This document shows positions 17,237 through 25,602 of a stretch of DNA of 38,129 bases, one piece after another. The notes under the pieces were generated by a model. The model saw nothing but the letters and a program-made list of their open reading frames with translations. It was not told the DNA's origin and did not search any database. The first letter of the stretch is position 1. Each line of letters opens with the position of its first letter. Source of the stretch: Ignavibacteriales bacterium (GTDB lineage: Bacteria > Bacteroidota > Ignavibacteria > UBA10030); contig JACQBK010000053.1 of assembly GCA_016194505.1 (NCBI GenBank), positions 1 through 38,129 on the forward strand, read 5' to 3'. The position numbers and the translations under genes were made by a program.

Positions 17237-18286
17237 ATGACACTTGACGATATCAAACGCATTGACCCAAAGGGAATGTATCAAGCTATAGCCGATTTCC
17301 ACAAGCAGGTGGATGATGCAGTACGGATTGGCAAATCGGCAAAAATTAAGCTGAACGTAAAAGGCATACGCAACATTGTACTCACAGGATTAGGCGGCTC
17401 TGCCATTGGCGGGGATTTACTGCGCTCCTATCTTTCCAATGATTTATCCGTTCCGTTTCTTGTGAACAGGCACTATGTGCTCCCCAAGTTTGTTGATAAA
17501 AATAGCTTGGTGATCGTTTCGAGCTATTCCGGTAACACGGAAGAAACCAACTCCGCGCACATGGATGCGATCAAACGGAAAGCGCGAATCCTTTGCATCA
17601 CCACAGGCGGCGAAACGGAGAAGATGGCGATGAAATACAAGCATGCCGTTGTTAAAATTCCGCCGGGACTTTCGCCACGCGCGGCTTTAGGATATTCTTT
17701 CTTCCCGCTTCTCGTGGTTCTTTCGCGGCTTGGCATTATAAAATCGAAGACAAAGGAAATTCAAGAAACGATTGCGTTGGTAAAAGCTAAGGCGGCGATC
17801 TACAGCGACCTGAATGCTCCCGACAACGCGCCGCTTCGTTTAGCACAGCAACTCAAAGGACATTTGCCCATTATTTATTCTGCAACGGAACATTTCGATA
17901 CAATTAATGTTCGCTGGCGGGGACAAACGGCTGAAAACTCCAAACAGCTTGCCTTCGGACATGTATTGCCCGAAATGAATCACAACGAGCTTGTAGGCTG
18001 GAAGGTCGGCTCGGAGTGGATGAAACAGATGGAAGTGATTTTCTTACGAGACAAAGGGACCCACAAGCGCGTGGCAGTAAGGGAAGACATTACGAAGGGA
18101 GTCATTCAGCAATATGCCTCACACGTTACAGAAGTGTGGAGCGAAGGAAACTCGCTCCTTGCGCGATTGTTCTCGCTCATCCATTTTGGCGATTGGGTGA
18201 CTTGCTATTTAGCTATCTTGAATAACGAAGATCCCACGCCCGTGAAGGTCATTGATTATTTGAAAGGCGAATTGGCGAAAGTATAA
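17237..18286 (+). CDS. Bifunctional phosphoglucose/phosphomannose isomerase (SIS domain)
   Basis: 349 aa; NIVLTGLGGSAIGGDLLRSYL, VIVSSYSGNTEETNSA, LGYSFFPLLVVLSRLGII, ENSKQLAFGHVLPEMNHNELVGW. Confidence 0.95.
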   Translation: MTLDDIKRIDPKGMYQAIADFHKQVDDAVRIGKSAKIKLNVKGIRNIVLTGLGGSAIGGDLLRSYLSNDLSVPFLVNRHYVLPKFVDKNSLVIVSSYSGNTEETNSAHMDAIKRKARILCITTGGETEKMAMKYKHAVVKIPPGLSPRAALGYSFFPLLVVLSRLGIIKSKTKEIQETIALVKAKAAIYSDLNAPDNAPLRLAQQLKGHLPIIYSATEHFDTINVRWRGQTAENSKQLAFGHVLPEMNHNELVGWKVGSEWMKQMEVIFLRDKGTHKRVAVREDITKGVIQQYASHVTEVWSEGNSLLARLFSLIHFGDWVTCYLAILNNEDPTPVKVIDYLKGELAKV

Positions 18287-18340
18287 ATTTCAAGTGTGCC
18301 GGTTTAACAAAAAGTTCTCTCAAAAATAAAGAAAAAAGCC

Positions 18341-18455
18341 GTCAGTCTGAGCGCAACGAATCCCGACTTGTCGGGATGAGTGAAGTCGAAGACTCCCTTG
18401 TGGACCCTTCGACTTCGTCCCGATACAAAACATCGGGACTGCGCTCAGGGTGACG
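18341..18455. repeat. Composite repeat: GTCAnnCTGAGCG ... CGCTCAGGGTGAC arms with two inserted TCCCGA..TCGGGA palindromes
   Basis: Palindromes TCCCGACTTGTCGGGA (18361-18376) and TCCCGATACAAAACATCGGGA (18418-18438) inside arms of a GTCACCCTGAGCG-AAGTCGAAGGG-type repeat. Confidence 0.88.
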
Positions 18456-18508
18456 CAAGCTTCAACACCATTTTTGAGATGGCTTACACTTGCAGCTTGG
18501 TACCAACA

Positions 18509-21334
18509 ATGGTTATGCGAGCATCCCTAAAATATCTTCTTCTCGTTCTTCTGTGTACATACAGTGCTTCGGCGCAATTCTATTACTTTGGCCGAAACAA
18601 AGTGCATTACACGGAGTTCGAGTGGAAGGTGCTTCGCACAGAGCATTTCGACATCTATTATTATACGGAGATGAAAGAACTGGCGGAGCGAGGAGCCTTT
18701 CTTGCAGAGGAAAGCTACAAAGCCCTCGAGCAGAAATTTAACCACAACGTCGCTAATCGTATTCCGCTTATTTTTTATAGCTCTCATCTTCATTTTGAAC
18801 AGACCAACACAACGCCCGGATTTATCCCGGAAGGAGTCGGCGGGTTCTTTGAGTTTTTGAAAGGACGCGTTGTTATTCCTTTCGACGGCACGATGGAGCG
18901 GTTCGCTCATGTTATTCGCCACGAGCTTGTTCACGTCTTTATGCACAGCAAGTTGAATCGTGTTTTGTTGGATCATCGCCAATCACAGGATCGCACTGCG
19001 CCGTTATGGTTTACGGAAGGGTTGGCGGAGTGCTGGTCAACCCAAGGGGATACGCAAGCCGAGATGGTTATGCGCGATGCCGTGCTGAACAATTACGTCG
19101 TCCCGTTGAATGATATGGACCGGATTTACGGCTCATTTCTTATGTACAAAGAAGGTGAGAACCTTCTCCGTTTCGTTGAAGAACGCTACGGAGCCGAAAA
19201 AACGTTATTGTTGATGGAAAATTTTTGGAAAGCCACATCATTCAGCGAAGTGATGAAATTGACCATCGGAAGAAATTATAAAGAGTTCGACGAGGATTGG
19301 CTGTACTATCTGAAGAAGCGTTACTATCCGGTTATGGGACAGCAGGATTTGCCGAGCGGTGTTGCGAAAAACATTGTGAGCGTCGGTTTCAATGCAAAGC
19401 CGGTGTTCTACAAGCACAATGGTAAAAGGGAAGTCTATTTTATCGGCAATCACATCGGCTATACGAACATTTATCGCGCCGATCTCGATGCTGAAAAACC
19501 TGAGCCGCAAGTAGTTATCGAAGGCGAAAAGACGGATGAATTTGAAGCGTTCCATCTTTTCCAAAGCAAGCTCGATATATCGAAAGAAGGATTGCTGGCG
19601 TTTGTAACGAAGAGCGGCGAAACGGACGCATTGCATGTGTACAATATTGCCGAGGATAAGCTTCAGGAGACGTTCCGTTTTAAGAATCTTGTCGTGCTCG
19701 GCTCTCCATCCTGGTCCCCTGATGGGAAGAAGATCGTCTTTGCTTCGATTGACAGAGGAGGCAACAACGACTTGTACATTCTTGAGCTTAAAAACCGCTC
19801 GTTGACCCGGCTCACCAATGATTTTTATGATGATCGCGACCCCGCGTGGTCGCCCGATGGGAAGGTGATAGCGTTCAGTTCCGACCGCAATCCTTACGGC
19901 AAAAGCGGCAAGCATAATCTTTTCCTCTATCGTCTTGCCGATGCTTCCATCGAATACCTGACGATAGGAAATGAGGATTATAATTCCCCCTCATGGTCTG
20001 CTGACGGGAAACAACTCTTATTCACCTCCGATATTGACGGCGCACAGAATGTTTGGATGACGGATGTGCAGCAAGGGGAATCCTCATCGTCCGCCCGGCG
20101 CTCTATGAAAAAACTCACGTCGTTTTCTACGGCGGCGTTCGATCCAAGCTGGGGCGAAGGGAACGAGCTTATCTTTACGGCGTTCGAGAATTTCAGTTTC
20201 CAGATTAAGAAGGTTGATGATGTTCAAGCGCTTGGAGATTCTTCAAAGGTTTCGCATACGTTTCAATACGATCTTGTCGGTGAGCCGTGGCAGGCACATA
20301 AAATTGAAAGTCCCTCGGTGCTTGCAGATTTTCGCTATACGAAAGATTACAAACTCGATTTTGCGCAAAGTCAGATTTCTACTGACCCGATTTTTGGCAC
20401 GGCTGGCGGCGCTGCCCTTGCTATGAGCGATGTTCTCGGGAACGATCAGTATTATTTTCTCATCTACAACACCGCGCAAACGCGCTCGGAGTTTTTGGAA
20501 AGCTTCAACGTTGCGATCTCGCGCATTTCACTCGGCAAGAGAGCAAATTATGCCTATGGCATTTTCCATTTTGCAGGCAATCGGTACGATTTGACCGATC
20601 CCGATCTTTTCTATTATGAGCGCGCGTTCGGTGGTTATTTTGTATTAAGCTATCCGTTATCCAAATTTCGCCGCATTGAGTCCGGCATCACAGTGAGTAA
20701 CTCCGACAAAGATATTTTTGATGCGAACCTGCCGCGTAAGGCGTTATTGGTCTCGAGCTCTTTTTCTTTTGTAAGCGATAACTCGCTGTGGGGTCCCAGC
20801 GGTCCGTTGGATGGCAGCCGCGTGAAGCTTGAGCTTGCCTATACCACCGATGTTGTCCACTCCAATGTCAGTTATTATACCATCATTGCTGATTACCGGA
20901 ACTACCTGCGGCTTTCCACGCGCAGCGCGTTGGCATCGAGGGTCAACCTGTGGTACAACGAAGGCAAAGAAGCCCGCCGGTTCTTTATGGGCGGCAGTTG
21001 GGATTTGCGCGGTTGGGACAGGTGGTCTATCCGCGGTAAAAAAATATGGTTTGTGAGCGAGGAGCTTCGCTTCCCGTTCATTGACCAGCTTGGCATTCGC
21101 TTTCCATTCGGCGGACTTTCGTTTGGCGCCATTCGTGGCGCACTTTTTTCGGATTTTGGCGCGGCGTGGGATGACAAATATACCGAAACGAAAGGAAGCA
21201 TGGGCGGCGGCATCCGCCTCAACTTAGGAGGCGTTATCGTCCTGCGTTATGATATAGGCAAAAGGCTCGAAAATAATCTTAGCAGATTTCAGGAAGGGCT
21301 CTTTCAACAGTTCTTCTTCGGGTGGGACTTTTAA
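18509..21334 (+). CDS. Secreted/outer-membrane multidomain protein: metallopeptidase-like (HELVH) N-domain, PD40/TolB-like propeller, Omp85/BamA-like C-terminal barrel
   Basis: Start placed after the upstream repeat (MVMRASLKYLLLVLLCTYSASAQ signal peptide). VIRHELVHVFMH..LWFTEGLAE; three WSPDGK-type repeats; C-terminal GGSWDLRGWDRWSIRG...ALFSDFGAAWDD...LRYDIGKRL. Confidence 0.88.
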   Translation: MVMRASLKYLLLVLLCTYSASAQFYYFGRNKVHYTEFEWKVLRTEHFDIYYYTEMKELAERGAFLAEESYKALEQKFNHNVANRIPLIFYSSHLHFEQTNTTPGFIPEGVGGFFEFLKGRVVIPFDGTMERFAHVIRHELVHVFMHSKLNRVLLDHRQSQDRTAPLWFTEGLAECWSTQGDTQAEMVMRDAVLNNYVVPLNDMDRIYGSFLMYKEGENLLRFVEERYGAEKTLLLMENFWKATSFSEVMKLTIGRNYKEFDEDWLYYLKKRYYPVMGQQDLPSGVAKNIVSVGFNAKPVFYKHNGKREVYFIGNHIGYTNIYRADLDAEKPEPQVVIEGEKTDEFEAFHLFQSKLDISKEGLLAFVTKSGETDALHVYNIAEDKLQETFRFKNLVVLGSPSWSPDGKKIVFASIDRGGNNDLYILELKNRSLTRLTNDFYDDRDPAWSPDGKVIAFSSDRNPYGKSGKHNLFLYRLADASIEYLTIGNEDYNSPSWSADGKQLLFTSDIDGAQNVWMTDVQQGESSSSARRSMKKLTSFSTAAFDPSWGEGNELIFTAFENFSFQIKKVDDVQALGDSSKVSHTFQYDLVGEPWQAHKIESPSVLADFRYTKDYKLDFAQSQISTDPIFGTAGGAALAMSDVLGNDQYYFLIYNTAQTRSEFLESFNVAISRISLGKRANYAYGIFHFAGNRYDLTDPDLFYYERAFGGYFVLSYPLSKFRRIESGITVSNSDKDIFDANLPRKALLVSSSFSFVSDNSLWGPSGPLDGSRVKLELAYTTDVVHSNVSYYTIIADYRNYLRLSTRSALASRVNLWYNEGKEARRFFMGGSWDLRGWDRWSIRGKKIWFVSEELRFPFIDQLGIRFPFGGLSFGAIRGALFSDFGAAWDDKYTETKGSMGGGIRLNLGGVIVLRYDIGKRLENNLSRFQEGLFQQFFFGWDF

Positions 21335-21392
21335 CGTTTTTTCCATAGATGTTTTGTGAGGGTTAAAACCCTAAAGTAATAAACACCACTCT

Positions 21393-21513
21393 AACCACGT
21401 CCTAAAGGACGTGGTTAATAACCCCGACCTTTGCGCTTTTCAGCATCCCGTAAAACGGGATAGGTCGGGGTTGAAAAACCCTAAAACGGACCCGGGCTTT
21501 AGCCCCGACCATC
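21393..21513. repeat. Cluster of palindromes, including a nested one
   Basis: AACCACGTCCTAAAGGACGTGGTT (21393-21416); CCCCGACCT (21422-21430) paired with AGGTCGGGG (21462-21470) enclosing TCCCGTAAAACGGGA (21446-21460); then GGGCTTTAGCCC. Confidence 0.85.
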
Positions 21514-21542
21514 GAAGACTTGACTTTTTAATTTCTAAGAAT

Positions 21543-22691
21543 ATGCTCTGCAGGCGTTACATATATGCAATGCTTATTTTGGGGATATTCCTCACGGGTT
21601 GTGCGGGAATCCGCATCGGGCGTCCCCTTAAGCAACGACCTAACGATTGGCTTATGTACGGCGGAACAGCAACACGAGTCAATCAAAGCCTCGCGGTTGT
21701 TACCCCGCCTTTGCATCAGGTCTGGGAATACAATGCTCTTGCCGGCATTGCTGCCACACCGCTCGTGAGCGATAGTGTGATGATCGTTGGAACGTTGCAT
21801 GGCGAGTTGCAAGCGGTCAATCTTAGCAATGGGAAGCGTCTCGGCTACATCGTGCTGGAATCTGCCGTGGCGGCTACCCCCGCATGGGATGGAACGTATG
21901 TATATGTTCCAAGCGCGCACGGTACGGAGACGCTCGCTTGTATTGGTATTGAAGAGTCCGAGCGCAAATGGGTTGCTCAGCTTGGGCCGATAGAGTCGTC
22001 ACCTTTGTTGGTGGGAGACCTTTTGTATGTTGTCACACTTGAGGGCACCTTGTACTGCCTCAACAAAAAGGACGCCGCTGAAATTTGGAAGTTTACGTCC
22101 GCCCCAAAAGAGAAAGGTAAACCCGTTCATTCGTCTCCCGCCACTGATGGAAACACTATTGTCTTCGGTTCCGATGACGGAAGCGTCTATGCGGTTGATC
22201 GGTTGAGCGGACAACTTCGATGGAAATATCACATCGGCGGCAGTATTGTTGCAACGCCTATCATCAACGAGGGAAACGTCGTCGTAGGATCAACGAACGG
22301 TCTCTTGGTTGCTCTTCGTGCAAGTGATGGAACGCTCAGATGGAAGTACGATACCGGCTCGAAAATTTTCGGAGCGGCTTCAGCTAACAAGAATTTGATT
22401 TTTGTCGGGTCAGCCGACGGGCGCTGTCACGCCGTGAAGAGCAGTTCCGGTGCTGCGGTGTGGACGTTCTCGGCAAAAAGTGTCCTGAACAGTGCGCCGC
22501 TTGTTGCCGGAACTATTTTGTACCTCGGTTCGCTTGACCGCACGCTCTATGCGCTTAAGGTTGATACCGGAGAAGAGATTTGGCAATATGCCGCACCGGG
22601 GAGAATCAGAGTCTCCCCCGTTATTTGGGGAACAACATTACTGCTCACGTACGAAGATAAATTCGTCTCAGCGTTACGCCCGCAGGAGTAA
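21543..22691 (+). CDS. PQQ-like beta-propeller repeat lipoprotein (BamB-like)
   Basis: MLCRRYIYAMLILGIFLTGCAG lipobox; repeated SxPxxxGxxVxxGSxDGxxYAL and GxLRWKY blades. Confidence 0.9.
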   Translation: MLCRRYIYAMLILGIFLTGCAGIRIGRPLKQRPNDWLMYGGTATRVNQSLAVVTPPLHQVWEYNALAGIAATPLVSDSVMIVGTLHGELQAVNLSNGKRLGYIVLESAVAATPAWDGTYVYVPSAHGTETLACIGIEESERKWVAQLGPIESSPLLVGDLLYVVTLEGTLYCLNKKDAAEIWKFTSAPKEKGKPVHSSPATDGNTIVFGSDDGSVYAVDRLSGQLRWKYHIGGSIVATPIINEGNVVVGSTNGLLVALRASDGTLRWKYDTGSKIFGAASANKNLIFVGSADGRCHAVKSSSGAAVWTFSAKSVLNSAPLVAGTILYLGSLDRTLYALKVDTGEEIWQYAAPGRIRVSPVIWGTTLLLTYEDKFVSALRPQE

Positions 22692-22693
22692 TC

Positions 22694-23449
22694 ATGAATA
22701 TGAAATTATTTTTTCTATGCTCTGTGTTGTTTGCTTCCATAGCATTTGGGCAGATGAATATTTTGAGCGAACCTTCCGGCGCGGACGTGCTTATTGATTC
22801 CGCGTTCGTTGGGAAAACACCTCTCCGCGGTCTGGCGTTGAGTGAAGGAAGGTATGTGGTCAAGGTTTTCTACCCATCCATCTTTGCATGGAACTCTCTT
22901 GTCAAAGTGGAAACGGTTCAGGTGTCGCTCGTCGGCTCAACCGAAAAATTTTTTGAGCTGGGCGGCTTGTTAGCCGTTAATTCCGTTCCACCGGGTGGGA
23001 GAGTGACCTATCAAGGTTCGGAGTTGGGAACAACGCCGTTGTATGTGCGAAGCCCTTCTCGTTTCAACGGTGAGCTTCTTGTTCAAAAGGAAGGCTACAA
23101 CGAAGAACGTGTCGCATTGAATGCTCAGGCAACGACCCCTCTTGTAGTGCGCTTGCAGCCAAAACAATTTGGAGAAGGTGTCATTCCTGCTGACGTGCTT
23201 TCCGGTGATCATGGCATGGGGGTCTCAAATCACTGGCTTACCTATACCTCCGGCGCTTCAATGATTGTTTCGGGCGTGCTTTCGGCTTATTTTAAAGATA
23301 AGGCAAACCGTGATTTCGATGGCTTTCTGCAATCAAACGACCCCGGGCTTCTTTCTTCCACCCATCGGCTTGATCGTTGGGCTTCGATTACGCTTGTGAT
23401 TTCCCAAATCAGCTTCGCCATTCTTGCCTATGTGTTGCTTTCTGAGTAG
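22694..23449 (+). CDS. PEGA-domain-containing protein
   Basis: MNILSEPSGADVLIDSAFVGKTPLRGLALSEGRYVVKV and VNSVPPGGRVTYQGSELGTTPLYV are PEGA repeats; signal peptide and C-terminal TM. Confidence 0.88.
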   Translation: MNMKLFFLCSVLFASIAFGQMNILSEPSGADVLIDSAFVGKTPLRGLALSEGRYVVKVFYPSIFAWNSLVKVETVQVSLVGSTEKFFELGGLLAVNSVPPGGRVTYQGSELGTTPLYVRSPSRFNGELLVQKEGYNEERVALNAQATTPLVVRLQPKQFGEGVIPADVLSGDHGMGVSNHWLTYTSGASMIVSGVLSAYFKDKANRDFDGFLQSNDPGLLSSTHRLDRWASITLVISQISFAILAYVLLSE

Positions 23450-23652
23450 GGTATGTTTAGCATTTGCGGCAGACACCCCCGAGAAGTTATATCACAGCCT
23501 CAAAAAATCACAGTTTTGCTAATTTCTGGCTTATTGCAGGCTTGATTCGCGGAGTCTTGAAATTTTAAGTAAAATTGAGGCTCTTTATTGGAACGGCAAT
23601 TGTTATATTAATGTTAATAATGTCAACATTCTCATTATCGAGCTTCTTGTTA

Positions 23653-23711
23653 AATTGCTATTGCAATTCATTGTATACTTAAGTAACATTATGTAGTCAT
23701 GATAATGACTA
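23653..23711. promoter_or_regulatory. Candidate operator region of the three-gene cassette (two inverted repeats)
   Basis: AATTGC-TATT-GCAATT (23653-23668) and TAGTCAT-GATA-ATGACTA (23694-23711), 55-113 nt before the first ATG. Confidence 0.4.
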
Positions 23712-23765
23712 AAACCCACGCCGGAGTTTCCGTCATAATAGCCTATTTTCAGAGCCTATAATTAA

Positions 23766-24095
23766 ATGGAAGAAAAGAAATTTGTAATAGTTTACAAGAA
23801 AGCCCCTGACTTTAGGACTTATCCAGCTCAAGTGATTTGGGGTGGTCCATCTCCAGATGGCGCAGGTATTGTCATGAATTTTGGGGTGGATCATGTCCCG
23901 ACTCCAAACTATGTTCAGCATTCAGTTGGGCCGGATGGCAAAGTTGATATGACCAAAATTGATCAGATAGCTCAAGTAGGAAACATTGAGAGGGAGTTGT
24001 TCGGCGCGCTTTTTATTTCTATTGACGAGGCAAGGAAAACAGCTAAATGGTTGATGGATATAGTTAATCAAGTTGAGAGGGGGAAGCATGAATAG
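23766..24095 (+). CDS. Hypothetical protein, first gene of a coupled three-gene cassette
   Basis: 109 aa; KAPDFRTYPAQVIWGGPSPDGAGIVMNFGVDHVPTPNYVQHSV...RELFGALFISIDEARKTAKWLMDIVNQ; overlaps the next start by 8 nt. Confidence 0.8.
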   Translation: MEEKKFVIVYKKAPDFRTYPAQVIWGGPSPDGAGIVMNFGVDHVPTPNYVQHSVGPDGKVDMTKIDQIAQVGNIERELFGALFISIDEARKTAKWLMDIVNQVERGKHE

Positions 24096-24462
24096 TAATT
24101 TAGATGTAGGAACGACTCGAAGTGCTTACCAATATGAGCGTATTTTTATAACCCACACTTATGTTGAAGAGTTTTTATTTAATCCTAGTTACGTTCCCAA
24201 AAAGACAGTTTATTTCCAGCCTTCTGTAAATATAGAAGGGATTCCATTTTCGGTATCAGAGACAGAGGGGCTGTTTGTTTTATCAAATTCACAATGGCCT
24301 TCCTTGTCTTCATCTGGTTCCTCTTTATTTGAAGCAATGGGAAATGCGGCGCAATTAGTGGCGGAAGTTTGTGATGAGTATATTTATGAATCGGACGAAA
24401 ATCTTTCGGAAGATGCCAAAGAATTTAGAAAATTCTTGCTTAGCAGAGCTTTAAACAAGTAA
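24088..24462 (+). CDS. HicB-like protein (putative antitoxin-type partner)
   Basis: 124 aa from ATG 24088; VSETEGLFVLSNSQWPSLSSSGSSLFEAMGNAAQLVAEVCDEYI resembles the HicB partial RNase H-like pattern. Remote similarity judged by eye. Confidence 0.6.
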   Translation: MNSNLDVGTTRSAYQYERIFITHTYVEEFLFNPSYVPKKTVYFQPSVNIEGIPFSVSETEGLFVLSNSQWPSLSSSGSSLFEAMGNAAQLVAEVCDEYIYESDENLSEDAKEFRKFLLSRALNK

Positions 24463-24747
24463 ATGCCTGCCGAAAGAGATCAGATTGTAGGTTCATTGAA
24501 ATCAAAAGGTTTTCGACCAAAAGAAGGTGATCACACCTTTTATATTTTGTATAAGGATGGTAAAAAAACATCTGTCTTTACAAAAATTTCACATGGTTCA
24601 AAATATAAAGAGTACAGTGATTCGCTTTTAGATTTGGTAAAAAAGCAGATGGGATTGACAATGCTAGAGTTACGTCAATTTATTGACTGTGAATTGAAGT
24701 ATGAAGAATATATAGCAAAATTAAAGGCTCAGAATAGAATTAAATAA
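24463..24747 (+). CDS. HicA-like protein (putative toxin-type, dsRBD-like fold)
   Basis: 94 aa; LKSKGFRPKEGDHTFYILYKDGKKTSVFTKISHGSKYKEYSDSLLDLVKKQMGLTMLELRQFIDCEL has HicA-like G-F, D/S-H-x-x-Y, and SHG elements; starts directly after the previous stop (TAAATG). Confidence 0.6.
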   Translation: MPAERDQIVGSLKSKGFRPKEGDHTFYILYKDGKKTSVFTKISHGSKYKEYSDSLLDLVKKQMGLTMLELRQFIDCELKYEEYIAKLKAQNRIK

Positions 24748-24864
24748 TTAGCTCTCTTTTTTCTCCCATCTTATTAATCTTTGCTGCATTTTTAAACAAC
24801 GTTTTTCCCTCCTTGAACCTCACCTCTCTTTTCTCTATTTTGGTTGTACAGGACATCCTATTGA

Positions 24865-25515
24865 ATGAATAACCCGGTAGATATTGCTAATAGAATCGTT
24901 TCCGTTTGCCATCGCTTGTATGAGCATGGATTTGTAACGGCGATGGATGGGAATGTGAGCGCGCGTCTTCCCAACGGCAATTTTCTCGTCACCCCCTCGT
25001 CGCTCAATAAAGGAAACGTTACCGAAGACGATTTAATCGAAGTAACGATGACAGGAGAATCCGTTATCGGCAATCGCAAGGTCTCGACGGAGCTTGGCAT
25101 GCATCTCTTCATTTACGCGCAGCGGAGCGATGTGCATGCTGTTGTCCATGCGCATCCCACATACGCCTCGGGCTTCGCCGTAGCGAGGAGGACACTGCCT
25201 GAAAATATTCTTCCCGAAGTGATCGTCAGTCTGGGCACAATACCGCTTGCGCAATACGGAACTCCATCAACAAAAGAGCTTGCGGAATCGTTAAGACCAT
25301 TTGTGAAAACGGCAAGCGCCATTCTGCTTGCCAATCACGGAGTCGTTACGTATGGCAGTGATGTTGATGACGCATATTTTAAAATGGAAAAAGTCGAACA
25401 CGTGGCTCATATCGCGTTCGTTGCAAGGATGCTCGGCGGCGAACGACAAATAAGCGCGGTTGATAAAGAAAAACTGAAGAAACTTAGCGGCTCCACGTAC
25501 GGAAAAAATGTATGA
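24865..25515 (+). CDS. Class II aldolase/adducin family protein
   Basis: 216 aa; GNVSARLPNGNFLVTPSSLNKG, STELGMHLFIYAQRSDVHAVVHAHPTYASGFAVA, AILLANHGVVTYG. Confidence 0.93.
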   Translation: MNNPVDIANRIVSVCHRLYEHGFVTAMDGNVSARLPNGNFLVTPSSLNKGNVTEDDLIEVTMTGESVIGNRKVSTELGMHLFIYAQRSDVHAVVHAHPTYASGFAVARRTLPENILPEVIVSLGTIPLAQYGTPSTKELAESLRPFVKTASAILLANHGVVTYGSDVDDAYFKMEKVEHVAHIAFVARMLGGERQISAVDKEKLKKLSGSTYGKNV

Positions 25516-25528
25516 AGGTGGGGATAGA

Positions 25529-25601
25529 ATTCACTCACTAATGTCCGCCAAAGGCGGATGCGCCTATGGCGCAAACCATTCACTACTTACTAACCAGCCA
25601 C
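25529..25601. repeat. Second copy of TCCGCCAAAGGCGGA-TGCGCCTATGGCGCA within TTCACTAATTC-type words
   Basis: 25544-25573 nearly identical to 10276-10305; flanks AACCATTCACTACTTA vs AACTATTCACTAATTA. Confidence 0.88.
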
Positions 25602-25602
25602 A

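Noticed and set aside
18380-18508. N-terminal extension MKSKTPLWTLRLRPDTKHRDCAQGDAS of the peptidase/propeller/barrel ORF
   Set aside because: Encoded by the composite palindromic repeat; a signal peptide starts at 18509/18515.
19238-19915. 225-aa - strand ORF antisense to the multidomain OMP gene
   Set aside because: Shadow ORF; no motifs, and the sense frame has clear PD40 repeats.
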